The position numbers and the translations under genes were made by a program. This document shows, in pieces, positions 10,862-21,765 of a stretch of 64,000 bases of DNA (positions are counted from its first letter, which is position 1; each line of letters begins with the position of its first letter). The notes under the pieces are model-generated. The model worked only from the letters and a program-made list of their open reading frames with translations, had not been told where the DNA came from and did no database searches. The stretch comes from Aselliscus stoliczkanus (taxonomy: Eukaryota > Chordata > Mammalia > Chiroptera > Hipposideridae). The stretch spans positions 34,925,501 through 34,989,500 of the forward strand of contig CM066735.1 of NCBI GenBank assembly GCA_033961575.1. Direction: 5' to 3'.

Positions 10862-13477
10862 GTATAATTCTGCCTGTCTTCTGGGCATTTTGTTGTTGTT
10901 GTAAGAAATTTATCCTTTCATAACTTTCTTCTAAATTTGTATTGGAACTAGTTTACGTAACCCTTGAAAGCTTTTTTATGCATTTCTTTCTCATGAGAAA
11001 CTGGTATTCAAGGACACTAGCAATGATGTGGTTAGTGTATGGGTAAATTCTAGAGATTGAAACTGTAAAACTTTTGAATTTCTTCTATTTAAATATTTAT
11101 ATGGTTATTGAACTTTGGGGAGTGTCTGAGGTATATATTAAAGCAGTTAGCTAATAAGCAAATTAAGCTAAGTATAATATATTAACTACATTATTGGGTT
11201 TTATTTTATTGCATCCACATATAACCTTTAAACAACTTCTAGAACATTAGCTTTACAAAATTGATTTATACTTGAAATGTATTTATATTTACATATATTC
11301 AGATTTATTTATATTTCAGATATTGTGAGATATTTAATAAGCAGTAGCATGGACACAGGCTTTACCTAGTATTGCTTTTACCTATCTACCTATTTAGTTA
11401 AAAGTTTCCTTTTCCTATATTAAAAGTATCTAAGATTATGTTAGTGATAAAGATGATTACTCTTATGCATAAATGAAACAGAATGACTAAAGGAAGAAGT
11501 GTAAATACTTTCCGTAGAGACCCAAGTTGTATATTAAAACAAACACACACACACAAAACAAAGCACTGAGGCAGTAGAGTTGGTCGTAAATATTCTGATA
11601 CATGAAGTAAGTAGACTGCCATATTGGGTTATTTCTTTGTTGTTTTCAGACAAATATAAAACCTGAAGATTTAAACATAGGAACAATGTACTTCATGAAT
11701 TCTCATACTAAAGGTACAAAGCTACATTTAGAATACAAAAATGATATTTTAAAATATATTATTTTATTAAAATGCCATTTGCTTGCTGTATAAAACATTA
11801 CTTTTAACAAGTTTGAAAAGTGTATCAAATACATTAAAATAAGTATATTTATGTCAATCCAAGAGAATGAAACAATTACCTCCAGAGACAGTATGCAGAA
11901 AGAAAATGCCTTAGGCTTAACAATTCTAGATAGTAGGTTTTCCAAATGAAACTCAGAATTGACCACCAAATATACTATAAACGTCAATGTGTTTTTTCTG
12001 TTATTGTTGTTTGTTTTCCCAGAGAAGCCATGATAAAGGCGAATTGTATTTAAGAAGATGGGAAAGGTTTTAAGTTTAAGTACTTGATTTGACAAAATGG
12101 GGGTCATTGATGCTTGTGAAAAGTACAATGTGGCTTGTCTAGTGATTGAAGTTGAATCCAGATGAAAATAGGCCAGAAAGGATGTGGAGACTTTAATTTG
12201 GATAATATGGAAAATTACATATACAAACACTTATGGTTACAAAATGTTTAGAAAAGCTGAAAATTTAACATTTAAAAAATAAATATCCAAATGTAGAGAA
12301 AAGTAGAGACATCATTAGAAGTCAAAAATAAAAGCAAAGTTGAAACACAGAGTGATTTTCTATTGTGAATACCTAAAGTCTACACTATATATCCAGACAA
12401 TTTTGATTTTTAGCAAGTAGTACAGACACGGGTCATTACCTTGATCTATGGAAAGAGGGGTGGAACTAAAATCATTGTGAAACTAGAACATCGAATGTAA
12501 AAAAAGAATAGAAAAATTCCATTATTACAAAAAACAGAAACAAAAAATCACATAGAAATTTGTCTAGGAGAATAAACACTTTTTCCAAAGATTTATAAGA
12601 CGCGCTATATCTTCATGCATGTTTGTATTCAAATTCATGCTAATTTGTGGAAACTTAATGGCCAATTAGTTCTGAATCACCTTTCTTGCCCTGAAAACAA
12701 TTCAATACCATAAAGGGGAAAATATATATATATATATATATAATTTTTTATAAAAAGTAGGGCTTTGGGGAGACCTCAAATTACGATTTATATGTACATA
12801 TTTCCAAGAGAAATTCAGATAAAGTACGTAGTTAAGTCCCACAAAAAATTTCAATAATATGGCAAAAATACATGGCCAATATAGAGAGATCTAATGATGC
12901 CCGATCTTTGAAATAGTTTTCTATAAGAAGAAACCACTCTGAAAGGAACATGCTGTAATTGGGGCTAAGATTAAATAATGCATCTGTGGAATCTGAAGAG
13001 ATCAAGTACAAACGTGCTTAGGGAAGCCCATAGTGAAATAAAGAAAACACCAGCAAAAAATACACTTTCTTAAATAAATTGTATTATGTTGGAAGGCAGG
13101 AGCTTTGCCACTTGGGGGCACTGCCTGTTGAGGGAACTGAAGGAGATCATAGCTGATATACACTTCCTAAAACTGGTAAATTTTTAGAGGCATGAGAGGT
13201 ATGGCCTCTAAGATATGTCCAATAGTAATATGTCAGTGTGACTACAGAGGGGACAGCCCTTGACTTATATAAGATAGAGCTTGACATGAAGGCTTATCTG
13301 GCCTAACCCCATCTCAACAGGAAACTCTTGTGAAAAGAGTTGGTATGGAAAATTCCAATTCTTTTGCATATATGTGTAGCAAAAAGAATTGACATAACAT
13401 TCATACCAAGACATTGAGAGAGTGAAAAGAGAAGCAGTTTGTGTGAGAGAGAATGAGAAAGCTAGGGAGATATCTAA
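10862..13477. other. Unassigned AT-rich sequence including a chance 175-residue frame
   Basis: No gene or clear repeat is recognised over 2.6 kb. A minus-strand frame at 11703-12230 is 175 residues long but is rich in Phe, Ile, Leu and Ser, as expected from translated AT-rich DNA, and shows no domain. A short TA run is present at 12722-12742. Confidence 0.45.
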
Positions 13478-13550
13478 ATTCTTTCCCAGCTATTTTTTTT
13501 TTTCAGAAATAGCTGGGAAATTCTTTCCCAGCTATTTTTTCAGAAATAGC
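13478..13550. repeat. Tandem duplicated hairpin
   Basis: The unit TTCTTTCCCAGCTATTTTTT...CAGAAATAGC occurs twice in succession (about 13479-13518 and 13521-13550). In the first copy CCCAGCTATTT and AAATAGCTGGG form an inverted repeat around a T-run. It is a local duplication, not a recognised element. Confidence 0.75.
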
Positions 13551-14403
13551 AAAATTTTCCCATGGAAAAAATTCATATCATGTTAAAATGATATAGCTTC
13601 TATCTAGGAAATCTACTTCTAATGAACGAAAATCAAGACACAATTTGTAATATTATTGGACATCAGAGGAGACTTCTCTTTTCTGTATTAAAAGGAATAT
13701 AGTAATATAGTATTTTTCTATGCTAAAACAGTCTTTAAGACAATGAGATTTTAAATAAATGATTAAGAAAAGATAATGGAGGTGTGAATTCTTGATAACA
13801 TCAGAGAGAACTCAGCTCACACATGGAGGGAGGGACTGACCATTGAAAAGATAAGGGAGACTTCTTGCACAGAAATAGTAAAGAAGAAAGAAAAGAAACA
13901 AGCGGACATTGTATATTCATAGACAGCCTGAGAAGATTGAAATGTTTCTACTTGACAGTTATTATTTTCACAATGAAATATGAGGTAATTATCAGTTCAA
14001 ATTGTGTACTTGATCATGATGCGGGCTGAGGGATGTTTGAAGAGTGAGGAAAAAAGTGAAAATATTGTACAGAAAAGAGATGTGAACTTGATGCATTATT
14101 TTAAAAAAATGATATGCAATAGCATGAGAAAAGGATATGGAAAGGTATGAGTAAAGCTCAAAGTACAGTGTTTATTATAGATTTTATAACTCATGAAAGT
14201 CCTCAGTTGTGCATAAATTAAAATTGGTGATATCGCATATTCCCACTTCCACTAGTATTCAGGTGATATCCCATTGTATCCAGATGGCATTTGTTAACAG
14301 TTGGAAGGTGTACTTTTTGAAATATTTTTCTATAAATGCATTGAGATATATGTATATATAAATATAGATATAGATTCATATATACACATGTACATACATA
14401 CCC
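13551..14403. other. Unassigned AT-rich sequence
   Basis: Nothing recognisable is seen: no long frame and no repeat-family signature. Confidence 0.45.
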
Positions 14404-14480
14404 TGTCAGACAATTAAGTTTGCTAACTATCCACCATGCATTTACACTGTGGAAAGTTTGCAAACTTAATTGTCTGACCT
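14404..14480. mobile_element. Short palindromic mariner-type MITE
   Basis: A perfect 19-bp inverted repeat, GTCAGACAATTAAGTTTGC at 14405-14423 and its reverse complement at 14460-14478, surrounds a 36-bp spacer. The arms closely match the ends of the mariner at 15093-15752 (GGTCTGACAATTAAGTTCAC), so this is probably a miniature derivative of the same family. TA dinucleotides lie a few bases outside both arms. The 81-residue frame at 14218-14463 is incidental. Confidence 0.8.
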
Positions 14481-14813
14481 TTCATATACACATATGTTTA
14501 GTTATCTAATTATCGAATTTATTTTCTTTTACAAAAGTGGTATCTTCTTTCTATCCCTTTCTTTTTCCGTATTTAAATTCTATTTCATTCTTATAATGGT
14601 TCTATGGTATCTATAATATAACATATTAAATTTTGTTTATGTACTTTGCAGTTTCTGATAATTCAAATGACTGCCAGATTTACTACTACAAAAATTATTT
14701 TGAGCTGTGTACATGTATATTTATAAGCACTGGTGAAAGTAGGATTGGACTAATGCCACTTCCTGATATCTGTTACTTTTAGGTTTTTTTATGTAGTGTT
14801 TGTTTATTAGTGT

Positions 14814-14964
14814 GTTGTGTTTTTTTTTTTTTAACTGAGCCGTTCTGCTACCTGTTGGCAGCTCAGCGGCAGCTCAGCTCGGGCTGGGCATCGAATTGCT
14901 GTTGCCCAGAGCTCAACTCTACTCTTGAGTGAGCTCTTAACCAATTGAGCCACTCAGCCGGCCC
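14814..14964 (-). mobile_element. tRNA-derived SINE, short subfamily with GAGTGGCTCAATTGG head
   Basis: The reverse complement starts GGGCCGGCTGAGTGGCTCAA and ends in a poly-A tail, seen here as a T-run at about 14819-14832. Direct repeats TGTTTATTAGTGT at 14801-14813 and 14965-14977 flank it exactly. Its head differs from the GTGGCGCAGTGG subfamily and matches the copy at 56281-56422. Confidence 0.88.
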
Positions 14965-15092
14965 TGTTTATTAGTGTTTGCTTGTGTTCTTTATTATATT
15001 TATTATACTTTTTCTAGCATTTCCTGTGAAAATAATAGGCATTTTGTCTGATTATGTTGATTTAAGCGATACCTTATTTTTGTCTTAGAATA

Positions 15093-15752
15093 TGAGGTCT
15101 GACAATTAAGTTCACAAATTCATTGTAGAAAAAGTGCTACCTACCTCATTACTGAGTATCACTACAGTCACCTTTGAAATACTCCCCTTGAGAAGCTATG
15201 CCCTGACACCAACGCCTAGTCCACCCTTCAAAGCAATTTTAGAACTCTTTTTCTGGAATGGCCATCAGAGCTGTTGGCCATTGGAAATCTTTTTTGGAAT
15301 GGCTATCAGAGCTGAATTTTTAAGTATTGAAAGGAAGACATTTTGATGACATTCAGGACAACAAGGGTAATATGACAACAGCTCTGATGTCCATCAAAAT
15401 GTCTTCCTTTCAATATTTTCTTTATCTTTGGATAAAGAAAGAAGTCATTGGGGGTCAGGCCAGGTGAGTAGGAAAGGTGTTCCAATTCAATTATTTGTTT
15501 ACTGGCTAAAAACTCCCTCACAGACAGTGCCGTGTGAGCTGGTGCATTGTCCTGACGCAAGAGCCATGAATTGTTGGTGAAAAGTTCAGGTCATCTAACT
15601 TTTTCACGCAGTCTTTTCAGCATTTCCAAGTAGTAAACTTCGTTAATGATTTGTCCAATTGGTATAATTTCATAATGAATAATCCCTCTGATATCAAAAA
15701 AAGGTTAGCAACATCGTTGCAACAAGTTTGTGAGCTTAATTGTCCGACCTTG
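15093..15752 (-). mobile_element. Rearranged mariner transposon
   Basis: Inverted ends GAGGTCTGACAATTAAGTTC and its near reverse complement are flanked by TA at 15091-15092 and 15753-15754. At 660 bp it is about half the usual length of a mariner (about 1.3 kb), so it is internally deleted. It holds a C-terminal transposase fragment on the minus strand. A partial tandem repeat (15251-15273 and 15290-15314) and a 24-bp perfect inverted repeat (15325-15348 and 15392-15415) show secondary rearrangement. Confidence 0.88.
15306..15560 (-). pseudogene. Mariner transposase C-terminal fragment (DD34D), broken
   Basis: Mariner transposases cut and paste DNA through a DDD triad. This 84-residue fragment shows the second Asp in QDNAPAHT and the third in LTPNDFFLYP. 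There are 34 residues between them, the DD34D spacing that defines mariner. The usual Pro-Asp before the LAP-like motif is replaced by Pro-Gly. The N-terminal DNA-binding region and the first Asp are absent. The end repeats a short peptide because of the internal inverted duplication. The first Met is only where the frame opens; upstream codons continue the homology. It is non-functional. Confidence 0.88.
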
Positions 15753-15810
15753 TACATTAAACATGCTATCAAATATGTTAAAATATATAAAACACACCTG
15801 ATATATATAT

Positions 15811-15925
15811 TTAAAAAATGTACGAGGATACACAGGACTTGTATTCATCTTTTGTGATCGTTACGTATCGAGTTTACAATTTTAATATAGTTTTTCCCTT
15901 TCTTAAAATGTGTATAGTTTTTTGG

Positions 15926-15928
<3 letters not shown>
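15811..15928. mobile_element. Truncated long-inverted-repeat MITE (copy 3)
   Basis: The interior (TTGTATTCATCTTTTGTGAT) and the right arm (TTTCTTAAAATGTGTATAGT then TTTTTTGGCAC) match copy 1 at 2850-3059. The left arm is reduced to a short AAAAAATGTAC stretch. It lies 57 bp beyond the end of the mariner and runs into a TA repeat. Confidence 0.6.
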
Positions 15929-15965
<37 letters not shown>

Positions 15966-16036
15966 CATATATATATATATAGTATATATATAGTGTATAT
16001 ATATATATATGTCTGTGTGTGTGTGTGTGTGTGTGT
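15928..16036. repeat. Compound (TA)n/(TG)n microsatellite
   Basis: Several TA blocks interrupted by AGTGCA-type spacers are followed by a TG run. The overlapping frames on both strands (15845-16135 and 15963-16148) are translated repeat. Confidence 0.93.
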
Positions 16037-16428
16037 ATGTAGCACATACATCATTATGTATATAATTAGTTTCCTGAGGCACAGGAGTGAATATAAATGT
16101 GTGTGCACATCCAAAATACCTCTGATGGGATACAAAAGAAACTGCTGAGGGTAATTCCTCTCATGAGGGGAACTGGGATAAAAATACAGCCTTATTTTAA
16201 CTTTTCATTAACCACTCTTTTGAACAGTTGAATTTTTAAGTATTGCATGTTTGTGTTATGTCAATAATAATTAAATAGTTATAGAGTAATTTAATAATTT
16301 AAAAAGTAAAGTAAAATTATGTGGATAATACTTATTCAAATTCTGTCTTTCAAGAATAAGTTCCTTAATCTCCTATGGCTTATTCTTTATTTAAACATAA
16401 AATGAGTGAGTCAAAATATTACCAATGA

Positions 16429-16531
16429 GGGCCTGCCAAGTGGCGCCGCAGTTAAGCGCTGGCTTGGGACGCCAGCAGCCCCGGTTCGGGTCCCACTTAT
16501 GAGGGCCAGTGACACTGCCCTCAAAAAAAAA
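16429..16531 (+). mobile_element. Short tRNA-derived SINE (head plus poly-A form)
   Basis: The roughly 90-bp tRNA-related head (GGCGCCGCAGTTAAGCGCTG, B-box GGTTCGGGTCC) ends at CACTGCCCTC and passes directly into an A-run. The flanks AATATTACCAATGA and AATATTACCAGTGA are a 14-bp target duplication with one difference. It lacks the 300-bp body of the long copies. Confidence 0.88.
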
Positions 16532-16554
16532 AAATATTACCAGTGAAAGAGAAC

Positions 16555-16695
16555 TGTTATTTCTAAAGCTCTGAATAATGCTAGATGCAGTGCTAAGCAA
16601 TTATATGCTAAAATATTTAGCCATCATGTCCTGTCATCAACTCATAAAGTGATCTTATCTCACTTTTTAATAGAATACAGTTAAGAAGACTAATT
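16555..16695 (-). mobile_element. Possible MIR fragment, antisense
   Basis: TGCTAGATGCAGTGCTAAGC followed by a diverged CATTTTACAGATGAGGAA-like area resembles an inverted MIR. The similarity is low. Confidence 0.4.
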
Positions 16696-17393
16696 ATTTA
16701 TTAAATACTGAGTAGTTTTATTTAGACAGATAGGATTTCAATCCTGCTCTCACTGACTACAAAATAATGGAGATAATATGTTTAGATAACACTGAAAATA
16801 TGGAAATAACATATTAAGGAAGATGCGTAAAGAAAAAAAGAACATATTTCAGAATAATTGTGTCTAAACAATAAATTAGGCCTATTCAGCAGGACAGAAA
16901 TCAGGATGTGGAGAGAAAAATAAAAAAGAACAAAAATAGAACTAAGTTAATTGCTGAAAATACTGAGTTTTTAAAAGGCAAAAGAAACAGATAATCATCT
17001 GGAAGCTGTCTTAAAATTCTGTAATTCAAAAAAGAAGAAAGTGATAGTAAAGAGGAGGAATATAACAGCAGTGAGGTTTTCAGGTGGAAAGGATATGAAA
17101 TGAGACATGAAAACATATTAGACAGAAATGAAAGAGAAAGTAACTGGAGCCGCCTTTATTAAAGTCATAAACTTGCAGAGAACAATAAAAAATATCAGAG
17201 TCAAAATCAGAATTGAACTGCCCATACAAAAAATATGTCAGAGGCAAAATATTGCCCAAATAATCATATAAATTAAAAAAGGTAGGTGATAGTTGACAGT
17301 ATGAAATCAGTGACAAACCTATGAATATAAAAATACAACAATATGAACATGAAAGCGAAACTAAAAAAAGACAAGAACATAAATTCCATTATT
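16696..17393. other. Unassigned A-rich sequence
   Basis: No gene or named repeat is recognised. Minus-strand frames at 16901-17116 and 17080-17316 are translations of A-rich DNA. Confidence 0.45.
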
Positions 17394-17465
17394 GTGTGTG
17401 TGTGTGCGTACGTATGTGTGTGAGACAGAGAGAGAGAGAGAGAGAGCGCACGAAAGAGAGAGAGT
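17394..17465. repeat. (TG)n and (GA)n compound microsatellite
   Basis: A TG run with CG interruptions leads into a GAGA run and an AGAGAG remnant. Confidence 0.93.
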
Positions 17466-18301
17466 GAACTGATACGGAGTAAATAATGAAGAATTTCTAT
17501 TAAGACATGAAAATAAACACTATAAACTTCATCAACAGGTATGTCAGTAACAAGTAAAACAAAAATTTACATAATATTAAACCTATAAAGTAATATAAGA
17601 TGACTAGGATGTTATATTTTGGAGTGTGAAACTTTAATATTTTAGAATTTGGGACAAATAAAATGATAACTAGTAGGCCTCTAGGTTCCACTAACTCAAC
17701 ATGGAATTTTGGAATAATTTCTAGAAGTGAAGTGAAAACGGCTATATTCTTAGCATAGCTTGACGCAAATATTTGTGTGACAGGAGACTTTCATACAGTA
17801 TTGGATGTTCTAGGAAAACAGATTTTTTTCCTGTGTGGGAAACCTTACCATGCATAAGGAAGTTAGAACGGTTATAAGTAAAATTATGCATGATAGAAGT
17901 TTAATTAGCAGATAATTCAGGACCCAATAAAGAGAAAGTGAATTTTGAGAATGAAAAAGGAGGATGGCAGAAGTAGAGGAAGTAACTTAGAAATGTTAAT
18001 GTAGGTACTAAAATAAGAATAATAGATTTAGGAGCACTTGGGATCTTTATATATATAAAAGAAAAGAATAGTACAGTGCTTTCAAAGAAAGATAGTCCTG
18101 AAGAAGGGGAAAGTGGAAAGCAGGGAGAGAAATAAATTTGAGACTGAGAAAAGTTCATGCATAGGGAGAGGAAAAAAAAAATATATGAAATATACATGAG
18201 TTTTTCAACAGAAGCATAAAGAAGCGTAGAAAGATTTAAACACTCAAATGAACTCTTCCTTGTGAATAATCTATACAGCCTATATCATTTCTAAGAGCTC
18301 T
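17466..18301. other. Unassigned AT-rich sequence
   Basis: Nothing certain is recognised. The 98-residue minus-strand frame at 17901-18197 is low-complexity translation of purine-rich DNA. Confidence 0.4.
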
Positions 18302-18530
18302 TCATATGGACAATATCCAGTCATATTTCCTGAAGGAAAAGAAGTCCCAGCAATCAAAACCCCGTGCAAAAATACTTTTTTGCGTTTCAAATCTTTCCGT
18401 TGTGCAGGACAGTGAGGCCCTTGCATGCGCAAACATGGCGTTAAGGAGGCATGCAGGTAGAGTTAGATCTGCTTGCAGACAGTCGTGTGCTTCTCTAGGA
18501 GGATTGTACAAGTGTCCTTAATAGACAGAT
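18302..18530. other. CpG-bearing segment with NRF1- and YY1-like motifs and open frames on both strands
   Basis: In an otherwise CpG-poor locus this 230-bp block holds several CpGs and stays open in both directions (18306-18521 plus, 18302-18511 minus). TTGCATGCGCAAACATGGCG at about 18421 combines an NRF1-like GCATGCGC with a YY1-like ACATGGCG, a pair common in TATA-less mammalian promoters and 5' UTRs. No parent gene is recognised. It could be a promoter fragment, the 5' part of a retrocopy or an unknown transposon piece. Confidence 0.35.
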
Positions 18531-18805
18531 TTTTGCAATATTTTCTTTTTTCTTTTCTAAAACAAATATGTATATTGATGTCAAACACAAATAAAGGTTT
18601 ACAGATCCTAAGTGGAGATAGCAATGGATTATCACAAAGTTAACCTATTTCTTAAAATCACTCTCCAATAAAACATTAACAACACTAGAAACATCCTTGT
18701 CATCTAGATGATTATACCCTTCATACTTTCAACAGATTATAATATCTTGACTTCTAAAACCAAAGATCAGTTTTTGTACATTTTTGAAATTGAAAATGGA
18801 ATTGC

Positions 18806-18806
<1 letters not shown>
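18531..18806. other. Unassigned sequence with an AATAAA site
   Basis: ACACAAATAAAGG at about 18586 is a polyadenylation-type hexamer downstream of the CpG-bearing segment. No poly-A tail follows, so a retrocopy end is not demonstrated. Confidence 0.3.

Positions 18807-18862
<56 letters not shown>
18807..18862. repeat. (TA)n microsatellite
   Basis: An uninterrupted AT/TA run of about 28 units. Confidence 0.95.
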
Positions 18863-18864
<2 letters not shown>

Positions 18865-19229
18865 ATTTATAATTGACCTCTTTCACTCAGTGGTATTTTT
18901 GAGATATTCAGCTATTGTGTGAAGAAGCAGTAGTTCATTGGCGTTTACTGTTATACATTACTTGATTTTAGGAATATACCACAAGTTAAATGTACATTTC
19001 ATTGTTAATATAAATGAAAGCCTTCACCTTTGTAGCTTTTATGTACAATGTGATAAAAATTTTCTAGGATTAAACTTTTGGGGAGCATATTACATATTTA
19101 TTTTAGGTATATTCCTAGGAGCCTATCTGCTAGGTTCTAAGGTATGTATATATTTAACTTATTAGATAGCATCAATATTTTTTCCCTCCATGACCTTAAC
19201 AATTTCCTGACCACCACCCATGTAAGAAA
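18863..19229. other. Unassigned sequence
   Basis: A 75-residue frame (18938-19165) has no recognisable domain. The stretch TTCACTCAGTGGTATTTTTGAGATATTCA is weakly L1-3'-UTR-like but too diverged to call. Confidence 0.35.
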
Positions 19230-19408
19230 GAACATAAAGATATAAAGCATATTTATTCATATAATGGAAAACTCAGTATTGCTAAGAGATCAGTGCTCCT
19301 AAAATTGATCTATAGATTTAATATAATCCTAATTAAACTTACTGCACACTTTTGCTTTAGGTTAGATAAAATTCATTAGAACACATATTGATCAAAAAAG
19401 AAAAATGA

Positions 19409-19530
19409 GGGCTGGCAGAGGGGCACGGTGGTTGCGCACTGGCTTGGGAGGCTGGCAGCCCCGGTTCGGGTCCCACATGTGAGGGCCAGTGACACTGCCC
19501 TCAAAAAAAAAAAAACGAAAAAAAAAAGAA
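19409..19530 (+). mobile_element. Short tRNA-derived SINE (head plus poly-A form)
   Basis: GGGCTGGCAGAGGGGCACGG opens the head, the B-box-like GGTTCGGGTCC is intact, and CACTGCCCTC is followed by an A-rich tail. Near-identical A-rich flanks (AAAGAAAAATGA and AAAGAAAAGTGA) form the target duplication. It is inserted in an old L1. Confidence 0.86.
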
Positions 19531-19643
19531 AAGTGATTAAAGTACATGCCAAAAAAAAAAAAAAATAGATCCTAAGTTTCAAATGACATTTATAGAAAAA
19601 TAAAGCACCCAGTGGGAGAAAATATTTGCAACATTTCTTTAGG

Positions 19644-19912
19644 TGTTTTTTTTTTAATTAAATTTATTGGAGTAATATTGGTTAATACAATTATATAGGT
19701 TTCAAGTATACAGTTTTTTAATACATTATCTCTATATTGCATTGTGTGTTTACCACCCAAAGTCAAATCTGTCACCTTATATTTGACCACCTTTACCTCC
19801 CCCACTTACCCTCTGATAAACTGTTGTCTGTGTGTGTGAATTTGTGTTTGTTTGTCCTGTTCCTTTGTTACATTCATTTTTACATCCCACATATGAGTGA
19901 AGTCATATGGTT
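19644..19912 (-). mobile_element. Younger LINE-1 3' end, antisense, inside an older L1
   Basis: In reverse complement it ends in TACTCCAATAAATTTAATTA plus an A-tail (the T-run at 19648-19656), preceded by L1 3' UTR sequence. Flanking GCAACATTTCTTT (about 19628) and GCAACATTCTTTTT (about 19924) look like an imperfect target duplication. Confidence 0.75.
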
Positions 19913-20510
19913 TCAAGTCAAGAAGCAACATTCTTTTTGGATAAAAACATCTAAAATGCATAAAAGGCTCGTTAAGCTCAATAATAAAAAGACAACTCAA
20001 AATGTAAAATATCAAAAGACTTCAACACACAACAAAGATGATCTGTAATATTACTACAAACCCACAATAATGGCTAAAATTAAAAATAGCAAGAATTGCC
20101 AAGAATATGGAGCCGTTGGAACTATCATATAATGTTCATTAGAACGTGAAATGGTAAAACTACTTCGGAAAATATTTTAGCAGTTTTGTGGGGTTTTTTT
20201 TAAGTTAAAAATAACCTACCCTGTGATCCAGCAATGAAATGAAAAATGAAAGCATACACCCTAAGGTAGACTCTTATCCGAATCATACAGAAACCTTATT
20301 CATTATTCATAATAGCCAAAAGATATGAAGCAAAAAAGTATTTTCTCAGATGAATAAATAACTATAATGTAATATATATAATATATATTACTGTAAATAA
20401 ATATTATTTTGAGCAAAGAAGTCAAATAAAAAAGAAACATATTGTATGATTCCAGTTATATAAATTATAGAATATAGAACACGCAAAATTATTGAACTGT
20501 CCATTTAAGA

Positions 20511-21184
20511 TTGATTTATTTTATTTTATGTTAATTACACATCAACTTACATAAAAGGAGGAGTAAAATGAGATATGGTGACCTAAGTAGAAATATACTG
20601 AAAATGTTAACTTAGTTATTTTGTACTTTGGAAAATGTGTTACAATTTATATTTTAAAAGTTATCTTCATCCTTTCCTAAGCCTATTATTTAATTTTTAC
20701 ATTGGACAATTTGTGACTTAAAAACATTTTTGCAAAAATAAATATAATTATTGAAAATTAATTGTTCTTGGTGAGCCTCTTCTCGCCAGGAGGGATGATG
20801 AAGGAAGTGAGGTCAGACAAAATTAATTACTATTCTTCTTCATGTGTCAGATGTTATTGGTGCAAAAATGAAATCCATAAAAGGCCTGAGAATATTTTCA
20901 GTACCTCTAAAATTTAAGATTGATAGTCCTTTCCAAGTTACTCTGAGGTTATAATTGTCATTATGTTGTAAGAATGCAATCAACTACTTCAATGATATTC
21001 TAACCATTTTAAAGGGTATTGCTTCAAGTTGCATTTGGTGATTACTGTTAGAAACCTTTTTTACCTATATCTAAATATTCTATCCTATCCCTTACCCTGT
21101 GCTTTACCCCTGCTTTTTTTTTTTAATGCCCATCTTCAATGTATAGTTTATGTATTCCAAAATGTATGACTCTGCATGGATATT
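20511..21184. other. Unassigned AT-rich sequence
   Basis: No gene or clear repeat is recognised. Confidence 0.4.
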
Positions 21185-21765
21185 AGATGTTTAGGAGGAC
21201 AGATTTTTTAAAAAGTATTATAATGTTCAGTAAAGATGGGATGTTGTAGCTTGAACTGTGGTTTTGACAGTGAATATAGGGAAATATTTTGGAGATAAAA
21301 ATACTGTATAGTGGATGATTCAGGAGCTCAAAAAAGAAATCTTGGGTTTCTAGAATGCAGAACTGAACAGATAGTGGTGACAATAAAAAAAAGGGTGAAT
21401 TTAGTGGGAAGATTAGAAGTTTTGTAAAAGGTCAAGAGTTTCATTTTGAGTACATAAATGTGAAATCACTATAAAGATATCTTTATATCTTTATAGGAAT
21501 TCGATATAGAGTATGGCAATATTGAGTAAAGGACTAGAGAGATTAGAAGTCATCTATGAGAAAAAAGAGATAACTTGAGAAGAGTGTATACAATGAAAAG
21601 GGGAGGAGGCCCCCATGTAAACCCTGAGAAAACCTAATAGTTAGTGCATGGTTAAAGGAGGATGTCACTCCATGAGACTGAGGATTGTCAGAACAGATAA
21701 AAGAAATAGATGGAGAGTTTAGTGTACGGAAGCCATCAGGAAAGTGTTTCAACAAAGCATTTTAA
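21185..21765 (-). mobile_element. Possible LINE-2 internal fragment, antisense
   Basis: The purine-rich strand with segments such as GGAAGCCATCAGGAAAGTGTTTCAA and a GTCACTCCATGAGACTGAGG-type stretch resembles the reverse complement of L2 ORF2. The divergence is high and the two short minus-strand frames are broken. Confidence 0.4.

Larger units (their letters stand above)
19230..20510 (+). mobile_element. Old LINE-1 ORF2 3' part, broken by two later insertions
   Basis: AAATTGATCTATAGATTTAA near 19301, GGGAGAAAATATTTGCAAC at 19615 and the stretch ATAATGGCTAAAATTAAAAA at about 20070 through TTATTCATAATAGCCAAAAG at 20300 follow the order of the C-terminal part of mammalian L1 ORF2. The copy is full of stops and indels. 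A SINE (19409-19530) and a younger L1 (19644-19912) interrupt it. Confidence 0.75.

Noticed and set aside
11703..12230. 175-residue minus-strand frame
   Set aside because: Composition (Phe, Ile, Leu, Ser rich) is what AT-rich DNA gives by chance; no domain, and no splice or polyadenylation context.
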